A stretch of DNA of 64,000 nt. Source: Cellvibrio sp. UBA7671. GTDB lineage: Bacteria; Pseudomonadota; Gammaproteobacteria; Pseudomonadales; Cellvibrionaceae. Positions 38,080 through 47,052 of this stretch are shown here, piece after piece. The DNA lies in NCBI GenBank assembly GCA_002483145.1, contig DLHJ01000019.1, forward strand, positions 372,001 through 436,000, in the 5' to 3' direction. Under the pieces are notes generated by a model. It was not told the origin of the DNA. It made no database searches and saw nothing but the letters and a program-made list of their open reading frames with translations. The translations under genes were made by a program, and so were the position numbers. The first letter of the stretch is position 1; every line of letters starts with the position of its first letter.

Positions 38080-39534
38080 ATGGGTAGTCATGCGACAGTG
38101 GCTGGAGATCCTCCAGCATACGACTTCGATATAGTGCGCAAATTCTCCATTATGACCATTGTATGGGGCATATTTGGGATGGGAGTTGGCGTTCTTATCG
38201 CTTCTCAATTGGTTTGGCCAGGTCTGAATGATCTGCTCCAGCCTTACACCAGCTTCGGTCGCTTGCGTCCGCTGCATACAAACGCGGTTATTTTTGCCTT
38301 TGGTGGCTGTGCGCTTTTTGCTACTTCTTATTATGTGGTTCAGCGTACCTGTCAGGCTCCACTCTTTGGTGGCTGGTTAGTCCCCTTCACGTTCTGGGGT
38401 TGGCAGGCGGTTATTGTTCTGGCAGCGATTACCCTGCCATTGGGTATGACCTCTGCTAAGGAGTATGCCGAGCTGGAGTGGCCAATCGATATTCTGCTGG
38501 CGCTGGTTTGGATTTCTTATGCGATTGTATTCTTCGGTACTATCGTCAAGCGCCGTACTTCGCACATCTATGTAGCTAACTGGTTCTACGGTGGTTTTAT
38601 TGTCACTGTTGCCGTGCTGCACATTGTTAACAGTGCTGCTATCCCGGTTACCCTGACCAAATCTTATTCTGCTTATGCCGGTGCTGCCGATGCTATGGTG
38701 CAATGGTGGTATGGCCACAACGCGGTAGGCTTCTTTCTGACTGCAGGCTTCCTCGGGATGATGTACTACTTTGTGCCAAAACAAGCTGGTCGCCCGGTTT
38801 ACTCTTATCAATTGTCAATTGTGCACTTCTGGGCACTGATCTCCCTTTATATCTGGGCGGGTTCGCACCATCTGCATTATTCCGCATTGCCGGACTGGAC
38901 CCAATCTTTGGGTATGGTGATGTCGCTGATCCTGCTCGCGCCAAGCTGGGGCGGTATGATCAACGGTATTATGACCCTGTCAGGTGCATGGCATAAATTG
39001 CGCACCGACCCCACCTTGCGTTTCCTCGTTGTCGCACTGTCTTTCTATGGTATGTCTACCTTTGAAGGTCCGATGATGGCAATCAAAAACGTCAACGCAC
39101 TCTCTCACAACACTGACTGGACCGTGGGTCACGTTCATTCAGGCGCTTTGGGTTGGGTGGCGATGATTTCTATTGGTGCGCTTTACCACATGCTGCCAAA
39201 ACTGTTTAACCGCGAAGAGATGTACAGCGTTAAATTGATCAATTTGCACTTCTGGTTGGCAACTGTGGGCACTGTACTTTACGTAGTAGCCATGTGGATC
39301 AACGGTATTGGCCAAGGTTTGATGTGGCGTGCCTTTAACCCGGATGGTTCACTGACTTACAGCTTCATCGAAACAGTTGTATTCAGTAAAGGTGGTTATG
39401 TGATGCGTGCAATCGGCGGTGCCTTCTTCCTCACTGGCATGTTGATCATGGCATATAACACCTATCGCACCGTAAACGCGGCCAAAAAAGCGGCCGAAAG
39501 TGCTCATCAGCCTGCTCAGGCGCCAGCTGTTTAA
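38080..39534 (+). CDS. ccoN: cbb3-type cytochrome c oxidase subunit I
   Basis: This is the 484-residue catalytic subunit of the high-affinity cbb3 terminal oxidase. It is a polytopic inner-membrane protein holding the low-spin heme b and the heme b3-CuB centre. Expected His-containing helices are visible ([62 protein letters not shown]). It transfers electrons from CcoO/CcoP to oxygen and pumps protons. It is the first gene of ccoNOQP behind a perfect Anr/FNR box. AGGAAAGTCCT precedes the ATG. Confidence 0.97.
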   Translation: MGSHATVAGDPPAYDFDIVRKFSIMTIVWGIFGMGVGVLIASQLVWPGLNDLLQPYTSFGRLRPLHTNAVIFAFGGCALFATSYYVVQRTCQAPLFGGWLVPFTFWGWQAVIVLAAITLPLGMTSAKEYAELEWPIDILLALVWISYAIVFFGTIVKRRTSHIYVANWFYGGFIVTVAVLHIVNSAAIPVTLTKSYSAYAGAADAMVQWWYGHNAVGFFLTAGFLGMMYYFVPKQAGRPVYSYQLSIVHFWALISLYIWAGSHHLHYSALPDWTQSLGMVMSLILLAPSWGGMINGIMTLSGAWHKLRTDPTLRFLVVALSFYGMSTFEGPMMAIKNVNALSHNTDWTVGHVHSGALGWVAMISIGALYHMLPKLFNREEMYSVKLINLHFWLATVGTVLYVVAMWINGIGQGLMWRAFNPDGSLTYSFIETVVFSKGGYVMRAIGGAFFLTGMLIMAYNTYRTVNAAKKAAESAHQPAQAPAV

Positions 39535-39544
39535 GGGGAATGCC

Positions 39545-40156
39545 ATGAAAGGTCATGAAATAGTAGAAAAGAATATCGGCTTGATGACTGTGTTTATGGT
39601 TGTCGCTATTAGTTTTGGTGGTTTGGTAGAAATTGTTCCGCAATTCTTCCTTAAACAAACCACTACTCCAATTGAAGGTTTAAAGCCGCTCAATGCAGTG
39701 CAACTGGAAGGCCGCGATGTTTACATCCGTGAAGGTTGCCATGTATGCCATACCCAAATGGTGCGTCCATTACGTGCAGAAGTTGAGCGTTATGGTCATT
39801 ACTCGGTAGCGGGCGAATCAGTCTACGAGCACCCGTTCCTCTGGGGTTCCAAGCGTACTGGTCCAGATTTGGCACGTGTAGGCGGCCGTTACTCGGATGA
39901 TTGGCACAAAGTGCATTTGTTTAACCCGCGTATTGTGGTACCTGAATCAATTATGCCTGCTTACCCGCAGTTGTATGACAATAAGCTTGACGGCAAGCAC
40001 ACCGCAGACAAAATGCGCGCTTTGGCGAAAGTAGGGGTGCCATACACCGAAGAAGATTTCGCCGGTGCCGAGCGAGCGGTTAAAGGCGTAACCGAAATGG
40101 ATGCGCTGGTAGCTTACCTGCAAAACTTGGGCGTGTTGCTCAAAGAGAAGCGCTAA
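39545..40156 (+). CDS. ccoO: cbb3-type cytochrome c oxidase subunit II (monoheme cytochrome c)
   Basis: This is a 203-residue membrane-anchored cytochrome c. One N-terminal membrane helix ([19 protein letters not shown]) precedes the single heme-binding CHVCH (C65-H69) and later Met ligand region (PESIMPAYP). The frame is open upstream into ccoN, but the ATG at 39545 follows AAGGGGAATGCC and gives the standard start. The stop overlaps the ccoQ start (TAATG). Confidence 0.96.
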   Translation: MKGHEIVEKNIGLMTVFMVVAISFGGLVEIVPQFFLKQTTTPIEGLKPLNAVQLEGRDVYIREGCHVCHTQMVRPLRAEVERYGHYSVAGESVYEHPFLWGSKRTGPDLARVGGRYSDDWHKVHLFNPRIVVPESIMPAYPQLYDNKLDGKHTADKMRALAKVGVPYTEEDFAGAERAVKGVTEMDALVAYLQNLGVLLKEKR

Positions 40157-40323
40157 TGGACGCAGGCACAGTCGGCGCAATTTCAACGGTTCTGGTGACC
40201 ATCGCATTCTTTGGTGTGTGCTTCTGGGCGTTTTCGCCCAAGCTCAAAAAGCGCTTTGAAGAAGATGCCAAGTTGCCATTTGCTGATGAACCTCAAGACA
40301 AGCACACAGATGATCACAAGTAA
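40156..40323 (+). CDS. ccoQ: cbb3 oxidase small subunit CcoQ
   Basis: This short gene encodes 55 residues starting [15 protein letters not shown]. One membrane helix (ISTVLVTIAFFGVCFWAF) is followed by a charged tail (KLKKRFEEDAKLPF...) as in CcoQ/FixQ, which stabilises the oxidase complex. It overlaps the ccoO stop by one base (TAATG) and is followed by ccoP 24 bases later. Size, topology and position together make the call. Confidence 0.93.
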   Translation: MDAGTVGAISTVLVTIAFFGVCFWAFSPKLKKRFEEDAKLPFADEPQDKHTDDHK

Positions 40324-40347
40324 TCATCGATTAGGGCGGATTTAACT

Positions 40348-41265
40348 ATGAGTACTTTTTGGAGCCTTTGGATCGTTATCCTGACAACCACCAATCTGGT
40401 GCTGCTGTTATGGATTCTCCTTGCCAACCGCAAGCGTGCGGTTGTAGGGGAAGAAAGCACGGAAGCAAAAACCACCGGTCATGAATATGACGGTATTGAG
40501 GAATATGACAATCCGTTACCACGCTGGTGGTTCTGGATGTTCATCCTGACGTTTGTATTCTCTGTTGGATACCTGATTATCTATCCGGGTATGGGCGCTT
40601 ATGAAGGCCTTAAAGATGGAGAGGGTAAGTCCTGGACCTCAGTTAACGAATTGCGTGGCCATCAAGCGGAAGCGGAAAAAGTCTATGCAGAAACCTATGG
40701 CGTCTACTCCAAAATGCCAATTGAGGAAGTCGCCAAAAATCCGGATGCGCTCAAAATGGGCTTCCGTCTGTTCTCCAACAACTGCGCTGTATGCCATGGT
40801 GCGGATGGTGGTGGCAATCCAGGCTTCCCCAATTTGACCGACAAAGATTGGCTGTATGGTGGCACGCCGGAAAAAATCCATGAAACTATCGTGCTTGGCC
40901 GCAAAGCCGCGATGCCTGCCTGGGGTTCAATTCTGGGCGAAGAGGGTGTTGCTGATGTCGCCGAGTATGTACTGCAAATCTCTGGCAATGACCACGATGC
41001 CGCAAAAGCCGAAATAGGCGCCAAGCTCTACACAACTAACTGTGTTGCTTGTCACGGTGTTGATGGCAAAGGTAACCAGCTGGTTGGTGCGCCTAACCTG
41101 ACTGACAACATCTGGCTTTACGGTGGTGAACCAGCCACTATTCGCCAGACGCTGCGTGATGGCCGCAACGGGGTAATGCCAGCACAGCAAGAGCTACTTA
41201 AAGAAGACCGTATACATTTGCTGGCTGCCTACGTTTACAGCCTGTCACTGGAAGAATCCAACTAA
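40348..41265 (+). CDS. ccoP: cbb3-type cytochrome c oxidase subunit III (diheme cytochrome c)
   Basis: This is a 305-residue diheme cytochrome. Two N-terminal membrane helices (about 5-25 and 60-80) are followed by two periplasmic cytochrome c domains with heme motifs CAVCH (C146-H150) and CVACH (C232-H236) and Met ligands in AAMPAWG and NGVMPAQ. It passes electrons from the donor cytochrome to CcoO. It is the last structural gene, followed by a strong terminator at 41278-41308 that separates it from ccoG. Confidence 0.96.
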   Translation: MSTFWSLWIVILTTTNLVLLLWILLANRKRAVVGEESTEAKTTGHEYDGIEEYDNPLPRWWFWMFILTFVFSVGYLIIYPGMGAYEGLKDGEGKSWTSVNELRGHQAEAEKVYAETYGVYSKMPIEEVAKNPDALKMGFRLFSNNCAVCHGADGGGNPGFPNLTDKDWLYGGTPEKIHETIVLGRKAAMPAWGSILGEEGVADVAEYVLQISGNDHDAAKAEIGAKLYTTNCVACHGVDGKGNQLVGAPNLTDNIWLYGGEPATIRQTLRDGRNGVMPAQQELLKEDRIHLLAAYVYSLSLEESN

Positions 41266-41277
41266 TTCTTCCTGCAA

Positions 41278-41308
41278 GGAAGGCAGGCTCAGGCCTGCCT
41301 TTTTTTTC
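41278..41308 (+). terminator. Intrinsic terminator between ccoP and ccoG
   Basis: AAGGCAGGC and GCCTGCCTT arms around a short loop, ending in a run of T. It separates the structural genes from the assembly genes. Confidence 0.92.
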
Positions 41309-41368
41309 GCGCTCAATTAGTTTCCCGCTACTGCAGTGACGGTGTAGTGAGGATAAGAGGTAATTCCT

Positions 41369-42775
41369 TTGAGTGAAAAACCTTCGTCAGAACACAAGTC
41401 AGCTGCGGATAACAATATCCGCTATGTAAACCTCTACGAGGCTGATGACAAAATCTACACCCGCCGTATCACTGGCTTCTACCAGCGTTTGCGCCGCTAT
41501 ACCGGCCTGCCGTTGATGCTCGGCTTTCTGATCATGCCTTGGCTAGTGATCGATGGTCGCCCGGCGATTCTGTTTGATCTTCCCGAGCGTAAATTCCATA
41601 TCCTTTGGCTCACCTTCTGGCCGCAGGATGCGATGTATCTCGCGTGGTTGCTGGTGATCGCTGCCTTTTTGCTATTTACAGTAACTGTGTTGGTTGGGCG
41701 CGTCTGGTGTGGGTTTACCTGCCCACAAACCGTTTGGACACAAATGTTTATTTGGGCCGAGCATTTGTGTGAGGGTGACCGAAATAAACGCATGAAGCTG
41801 GATGCCCAGCCTTGGGGATTTGAGAAGCTTTGGCGAAAGGGTGCGACACAATCTATCTGGATTGTGATTTCGTTAGTCACATCCCTCACCTTTGTTGGTT
41901 ATTTCACACCTGTCCGCGATTTAGTGGTGGGTTTTTTCACCTTTAATTTGGATTTGATAACCACTTTTTGGGTGTTTCTGTATTTGGTCGCGACCTATAT
42001 GAATGCCGGTTTTATGCGCGAGCAATTTTGTAAGTACATTTGTCCTTATGCGCGCTTTCAGGCAGTTATGTACGATCAGGATACCTTAACTGTTTCCTAT
42101 AACAGTGTCCGTGGTGAAAAACGGGGGCCGCGCAAGATTGGCGATGATTACAAAGCACAAGGTTTGGGCGATTGTATCGACTGCTCCTGGTGTGTGCAGG
42201 TGTGCCCGGTGGATATCGATATTCGCGATGGTTTGCAGGCAGAGTGCATCGATTGCGGTTTGTGCGTCGATGCTTGCAATAGCGTGATGGATAAGATGGA
42301 TTACCCGCGCGGTCTAATCAGCTTTACCACGGAAGATGCCATCCTGAATGGCAAAACCAAAGTTTTCCGCCCGCGCCTGCTGGGTTATGGTTTGATGTTG
42401 ACGATCATGATTTCCATGTTTATCTACTCCATCGCCACCCGTGTACCAGTGGGGTTGGAAGCGCAACGTGACCGCGGTGTGCGGATGTACCGGGTGGTGG
42501 AAGATAGCATCCAGAACGTATACACCCTGAAAATCAGCAATATGGATCGCGCGACCCATACCTATGATGTCGAAGTGGAGGGTGATTACCAGTTTGATGT
42601 TCAGGGCTACAAATCTATTCCCGCCATTGAAGGCGAAGTACTGACGATTCCGGTGCGGGTTTCGGTTAAAAAGTCTGAATTGAAAAGTAAAAAGTCCGAG
42701 ATCCGCTTCCGCGTGCGAGCGCGGGAAAACCCGGAAATTACTGCAACCAACACTACGACCTTTATTGGCCCTTAA
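41369..42775 (+). CDS. ccoG: CcoG/FixG/RdxA-type ferredoxin-like membrane protein
   Basis: This 468-residue inner-membrane protein has about five hydrophobic segments, the VGRVWCGFTCPQTVWT motif, and two 4Fe-4S ferredoxin-like clusters (CIDCSWCVQVCP and CIDCGLCVDAC). A C-terminal Ig-like domain follows a last membrane helix. CcoG is involved in cbb3 oxidase assembly, with a reported role in copper reduction. The start is a TTG (41369) with AAGAGG 8 bases upstream; no better start is seen. It begins the ccoGHIS assembly group. Confidence 0.95.
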   Translation: MSEKPSSEHKSAADNNIRYVNLYEADDKIYTRRITGFYQRLRRYTGLPLMLGFLIMPWLVIDGRPAILFDLPERKFHILWLTFWPQDAMYLAWLLVIAAFLLFTVTVLVGRVWCGFTCPQTVWTQMFIWAEHLCEGDRNKRMKLDAQPWGFEKLWRKGATQSIWIVISLVTSLTFVGYFTPVRDLVVGFFTFNLDLITTFWVFLYLVATYMNAGFMREQFCKYICPYARFQAVMYDQDTLTVSYNSVRGEKRGPRKIGDDYKAQGLGDCIDCSWCVQVCPVDIDIRDGLQAECIDCGLCVDACNSVMDKMDYPRGLISFTTEDAILNGKTKVFRPRLLGYGLMLTIMISMFIYSIATRVPVGLEAQRDRGVRMYRVVEDSIQNVYTLKISNMDRATHTYDVEVEGDYQFDVQGYKSIPAIEGEVLTIPVRVSVKKSELKSKKSEIRFRVRARENPEITATNTTTFIGP

Positions 42776-42798
42776 GCGATTGTTTCCCAGGTGTTTGC

Positions 42799-43368
42799 AT
42801 GAGCGTTTTACAGCAAGATCCTACTAGCGAGGTAGCGGACGAGGCGAGTAAGCCTTGGTATCGCCAATTTTGGTTCTGGTTTGTATTCAGTCCATTAATT
42901 TACATCGTCATCATGTGTTCCGTTACCGTGACTATTGCACTCAAAGGTGCTGATGACGTGATTATCGATAACTATTACAAAGAAGGGCGCATGATTAATC
43001 AGGCGCTGGAGCAGGACAAGCGCGCGCAAGCCTTGGGCTTGAGTGGCGACCTCAGTTTTGATCGCACTAGCGGGGAGGTTTCGTTGACGATTGCCAATGC
43101 GCCTGCTGATTCGACCTTGATGCCAGAGCAACTGCTATTGATGATGGGGCACCCCGTCAAAGCGGCGAAAGACCAGCTTATTACTCTGGTTGCAATCGCA
43201 CCAGGCAAATATCGTGGTGAGTTGGTGAGCGAGCCGAATTATTCCTGGTACTTAACGCTTTACCCCGTCAACGATATCGCCTTGCGCAAAGAAGCGCCGT
43301 GGACCTTGAGCGGTGAAATCAACTTTCGCTCCACCGAAAAAACCATGCTGGCGCCGCGCGTCAAGTAA
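42799..43368 (+). CDS. ccoH: CcoH/FixH-type cbb3 oxidase assembly protein
   Basis: This 189-residue FixH family protein has one membrane helix (FWFWFVFSPLIYIVIMCSVTVTIAL) and a periplasmic beta-rich domain (DNYYKEGRMINQALEQDKRAQALGL near the membrane). It is required for cbb3 oxidase biogenesis and is thought to work with the copper ATPase CcoI. It sits between ccoG and ccoI with short gaps, consistent with one transcript. Confidence 0.93.
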   Translation: MSVLQQDPTSEVADEASKPWYRQFWFWFVFSPLIYIVIMCSVTVTIALKGADDVIIDNYYKEGRMINQALEQDKRAQALGLSGDLSFDRTSGEVSLTIANAPADSTLMPEQLLLMMGHPVKAAKDQLITLVAIAPGKYRGELVSEPNYSWYLTLYPVNDIALRKEAPWTLSGEINFRSTEKTMLAPRVK

Positions 43369-43379
43369 TCGAGCAGTTG

Positions 43380-45806
43380 ATGGCGACCCCAGCGTCCCCC
43401 ACAAGTATCACCACTGGGCAGGCCTGTTATCACTGCGGCCTGCCGGTGCCCCCCGCCAGCTATTACCCTGTCATCATTCAGGATACAGAACAGCTTATGT
43501 GCTGCCCTGGCTGCCAAGCGGTGGCTATGGCAATTGTTGATGGTGGCCTTGAGAACTTTTACCAATTTCGCACCGCGAGCAATGACCGCCCCGAATTGTC
43601 GGCGTCGCAGCGCTGGGATATCTACGACCTGCCCGAAGTACAGGCCGAGTTTGTGATTCCCTTTGACGACAAACTCAAACAGGCCAATTTGTTACTGGAG
43701 GGAATTAGCTGCGCCGCCTGCAGTTGGTTGATCGAAACCCATCTCAAGAAAAATCCGGCCATCCAATCGGTTACTGTCAACCTCAGCACCCATCGTTGTG
43801 CAGTTGTGTGGGATGCGCAGTATCCACTCAGTGCTATTTTCAAATCCCTCGCCGCCATCGGCTATTTGCCGCGCCCTGCTACCGATGACCAGCAACAGCA
43901 GTTGATCAAAAAAGAAAACCGTATCGCCCTGTTTCGTATTGGCGTTGCGGGTTTTGGCACCATGCAGGCGATGATGGTGGCGGTAGGGATGTACACCGGC
44001 GCGACGGATTTCTGGCTGGATTTTTTGCGCTGGCTGTCAATGTTGGTGGCGACACCGGTGGTATTTTTTTCCGCCTGGCCATTTTTCCAAGCCGCCTGGC
44101 GCAGCGTTCAAATGCGCCATCTGGTAATGGATGTGCCGGTCGCATTGGCGATCGGCTTGGCCTATAGCGCCAGCGTCTGGGCGACAGTCTCAGGCACCGG
44201 CGAGGTCTATTTTGAATCTGTGTCCATGTTCACGCTGTTCCTGTTGGTGGGGCGCTATGTGGAGCTGCGCGCGCGCCACCGCAACCGCCTTGCGTTTGGC
44301 AATCTCGCGCAGTTGATGCCGCTTACCGCCTGCTGTTTGCGCGTTGAAAACGGCTGTGAAGTTGAGCAGTCGATGCCAATCAAAACCCTCAAGCTGGGCG
44401 ACCTGATCCTGGTTAAAGCGGGTGAAACCTTTCCTTGTGATGGCCGTGTGTTGGCTGGTGAAAGCGCTGTAGTGGAGGCGTTGTTGACCGGTGAATCCCA
44501 CCCTGTAAGCAAAAAACCGGGGGATCTGGTGATCGCGGGTACGCTCAATAATCACAGCCCATTAAAAGTAGAAGTGACTGCTCTGGGCGCCGCGACCCAA
44601 CTCTCGGCCATCGAGCGCTTGGCAACCCAGGCGGCAGACGAAAAGCCACAGCAGGTACTGGCGGCCGACCGTATCGCGCGTTTTTTTATCGCCCGCTTAT
44701 TGGTGGTATGCAGCGCCGTGTTTGCTTTTTGGCTTTGGTATCGCCCCGAGCAGGCGCTTTGGGTCACGCTCTCGGTATTAGTGGTGACTTGTCCCTGCGC
44801 TCTGGCCTTGGCGATGCCCGCGGCTTTATCGGCCGCAACTGCCAACTTGCGCAAGCGCGGATTTCTGGTGGCGCGCGGCCATGTGATCGAGGCGTTGAAC
44901 GGCATCAATCGGGTGATTTTCGATAAAACCGGTACCTTGACCAAAGGCCGGTTTGCGGTTGAACAGGTCAGCTTGTTCAGTGAAGTCGATTTTTCACGGG
45001 AGCGCGTATTGGGGTTGGCTGCTGCGCTTGAAGCGGGGTCCAACCACCCATTGGCCGCTGCCTTCCGTCCTTGGCAAGATAAATACAAAGCGGACGACGT
45101 CAAGCAAATCACGGCCGCCGGCGTAGAAGGGCGAATTGAAGGTGAGACGTACCGTCTGGGTACGGCAGAGTTTGCAGCTGAATTTATGAGGGATAAGGCA
45201 TCACTTCCATTACCGGATGCTCTTCACACGTGGCTGCTGTTGGCCAATGAACAAATACCTCTCGCTTGGATTGCCCTGGTTGATGAAGTCCGCCCCGATG
45301 CGGCGGCCTTGATCCAGCGGCTTAAAGCCTGCGGCATTGCCGTCGAGCTATTGAGTGGCGATCAATCCGGCGCCGTCGCACAACTCGCGCAGCATTTAGG
45401 TATAGATGAGTATGTCGCCGGTGCAAAACCGGGCGACAAATTATCGCATCTGAGCCAGCGCCAGGCGGCCGGTGATAAAGTACTGATGATTGGTGATGGC
45501 ATTAACGATGTGCCAGTGCTCGCAGGTGCGGACGTTTCTGTCGCTATGGCTTCGGCCTCCGATTTGGCGCAAACCCGGGCCGATTCGGTGCTGCTAAATG
45601 ACCGCCTTGAGGTGATAGCAGATGCACTGGAAATCGCCCGGCGTACCAAAGGTATCATCACCCAAAACCTGCGTTTTTCGTTGGTTTACAATTTGCTCGC
45701 CTTGCCGCTGGCGGCGGCTGGTATGATTCCCCCTTGGCTGGCGGCGCTGGGTATGACCGCCAGCTCGCTAATCGTGATTTTTAACGCACTGCGTTTAACC
45801 AAGTAG
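43380..45806 (+). CDS. ccoI: CcoI/FixI-type copper-exporting P-type ATPase
   Basis: This is a P1B-type ATPase of about 808 residues. An N-terminal Cys-rich segment (CYHCGLP, CCPGCQAV) precedes a heavy-metal-associated domain with CAAC (GISCAACSWLIE). The transmembrane CPC motif is in TCPCALALAMP. The phosphorylation site is DKTGTLTKG, with MIGDGINDVPVL for the hinge. FixI-type ATPases deliver copper across the membrane for cbb3 CuB insertion. The ATG at 43380 directly follows an in-frame TTG; both lie 8-11 bases after the ccoH stop. Confidence 0.95.
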   Translation: MATPASPTSITTGQACYHCGLPVPPASYYPVIIQDTEQLMCCPGCQAVAMAIVDGGLENFYQFRTASNDRPELSASQRWDIYDLPEVQAEFVIPFDDKLKQANLLLEGISCAACSWLIETHLKKNPAIQSVTVNLSTHRCAVVWDAQYPLSAIFKSLAAIGYLPRPATDDQQQQLIKKENRIALFRIGVAGFGTMQAMMVAVGMYTGATDFWLDFLRWLSMLVATPVVFFSAWPFFQAAWRSVQMRHLVMDVPVALAIGLAYSASVWATVSGTGEVYFESVSMFTLFLLVGRYVELRARHRNRLAFGNLAQLMPLTACCLRVENGCEVEQSMPIKTLKLGDLILVKAGETFPCDGRVLAGESAVVEALLTGESHPVSKKPGDLVIAGTLNNHSPLKVEVTALGAATQLSAIERLATQAADEKPQQVLAADRIARFFIARLLVVCSAVFAFWLWYRPEQALWVTLSVLVVTCPCALALAMPAALSAATANLRKRGFLVARGHVIEALNGINRVIFDKTGTLTKGRFAVEQVSLFSEVDFSRERVLGLAAALEAGSNHPLAAAFRPWQDKYKADDVKQITAAGVEGRIEGETYRLGTAEFAAEFMRDKASLPLPDALHTWLLLANEQIPLAWIALVDEVRPDAAALIQRLKACGIAVELLSGDQSGAVAQLAQHLGIDEYVAGAKPGDKLSHLSQRQAAGDKVLMIGDGINDVPVLAGADVSVAMASASDLAQTRADSVLLNDRLEVIADALEIARRTKGIITQNLRFSLVYNLLALPLAAAGMIPPWLAALGMTASSLIVIFNALRLTK

Positions 45807-45827
45807 TTTCAACATCGTGAGCTGTTA

Positions 45828-46031
45828 ATGGAAAGTCTGTATTTTCTAGTCCCCTGTGCACTGGTCTTTATTGGTCTGGCAATCAAGGTGCTGTTTTGGG
45901 CGATCAACAATGGCCAATACGACAATCTCGATACTGAGGCGCATCGCATTTTGTTTGATGCGGATAAATCCAAAAAAGCCCAGTCCCAGGCTGCTGCAGA
46001 CACGTCCGACGATAAGAATCCTCAAGCATGA
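45828..46031 (+). CDS. ccoS: CcoS-type cbb3 oxidase maturation protein
   Basis: This is a 67-residue protein. One N-terminal membrane helix (LYFLVPCALVFIGLAIKVLFWAI) precedes the typical NNGQYDNLDTEAHRILFD segment of CcoS/FixS. It is needed for cofactor insertion into cbb3 oxidase. The stop overlaps the next start by 4 bases, so translation is coupled to the TauE/SafE-like gene. Confidence 0.95.
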   Translation: MESLYFLVPCALVFIGLAIKVLFWAINNGQYDNLDTEAHRILFDADKSKKAQSQAAADTSDDKNPQA

Positions 46032-46894
46032 TAATTGAATGGTCTGCCCTTACTGCCGCATTTCTGCTCGGCCTCTTTAGTAGCGCCCATTGCGTGGGTA
46101 TGTGCGGCGGCATTATGGGCGCGCTGAGCATGGCGATACCGGCCAATGCCAAGGCGCGTCGCTGGACGATTATGCTCAGCTATAACCTCGGGCGGGTTTT
46201 CAGCTACGCATTGATGGGTGCGATAGTTGGTATCTTTGCGCAGCAGATTACTGAATCGGGTGGGGCAGTGTGGCTGCGTTGGCTGGCTGGTTTGCTGTTG
46301 ATCGCCATGGGTCTGTACCTTGCCAACTGGTGGCGCGGATTGACCTATCTGGAAGCCGGCGGCCGCTATCTGTGGGCTTATTTGCAGCCTTTGGGGAAAG
46401 CATTAATGCCGGTTGATAACACCTCCAAAGCGCTTGCATTGGGAGGAATCTGGGGCTGGCTGCCCTGCGGGTTGGTCTATTCCGCGCTGGCTTATGCCAT
46501 GGCCCAAGGCGATGCAATTGGAGGCGGCCTGATCATGCTCGCGTTCGGTTTGGGCACTTTACCTGCCGTACTGGCTACTGGTTTTGTTGCGCAACAGTTG
46601 GGGCGCTTGTTGCAACGTCGCCAAATCCGCTGGAGCTTTGCGCTGGTGGTTATTGTGTTTGGATTGTGGACTATTTGGGGCGGTGGCCACGGCAGCCATC
46701 AACACCAGCATGACCAGCATCAATCGATGAAGGAGGGGGTGGACCATTCGGCGATGGATCACACTGGAATGAATCACGCCAATATGCATCACTCCACCAC
46801 GCTACAACAACCGGCAGAACCAGAATCTGTGCGGGAACAGACAGACACCCATCACCACCATTCCGTAACATCCTCAGATGCAGCGCATGAATAG
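46028..46894 (+). CDS. TauE/SafE-like (cytochrome biogenesis) membrane protein with His/Met-rich tail
   Basis: This 288-residue protein has about six membrane helices. GLFSSAHCVGMCGGIMGAL at the N-terminus carries the Cys pair and His typical of the family found next to ccoS in many Proteobacteria. The C-terminal 65 residues are soluble and extremely rich in His, with Met (HGSHQHQHDQH, MDHTGMNHANMHH, THHHHS), suggesting metal binding, probably copper. Its position at the end of ccoGHIS and overlap with ccoS imply a role in copper handling for cbb3 oxidase. The transport substrate is inferred, not shown. Confidence 0.88.
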   Translation: MIIEWSALTAAFLLGLFSSAHCVGMCGGIMGALSMAIPANAKARRWTIMLSYNLGRVFSYALMGAIVGIFAQQITESGGAVWLRWLAGLLLIAMGLYLANWWRGLTYLEAGGRYLWAYLQPLGKALMPVDNTSKALALGGIWGWLPCGLVYSALAYAMAQGDAIGGGLIMLAFGLGTLPAVLATGFVAQQLGRLLQRRQIRWSFALVVIVFGLWTIWGGGHGSHQHQHDQHQSMKEGVDHSAMDHTGMNHANMHHSTTLQQPAEPESVREQTDTHHHHSVTSSDAAHE

Positions 46895-47052
46895 CACTGG
46901 TAAAAACTCTTAACAGTGTTGTGCTAGGCGAACGAATTTCACCATGCTAAGGTGCGCGCCTGCTAAGCTTGAAACTGAAGTGATACTTTTTTGTCCAAGT
47001 GTTTACCAACAGTTTTATCGTCTGTTCTCTAGCGAGCGTTTGAGATATCACT

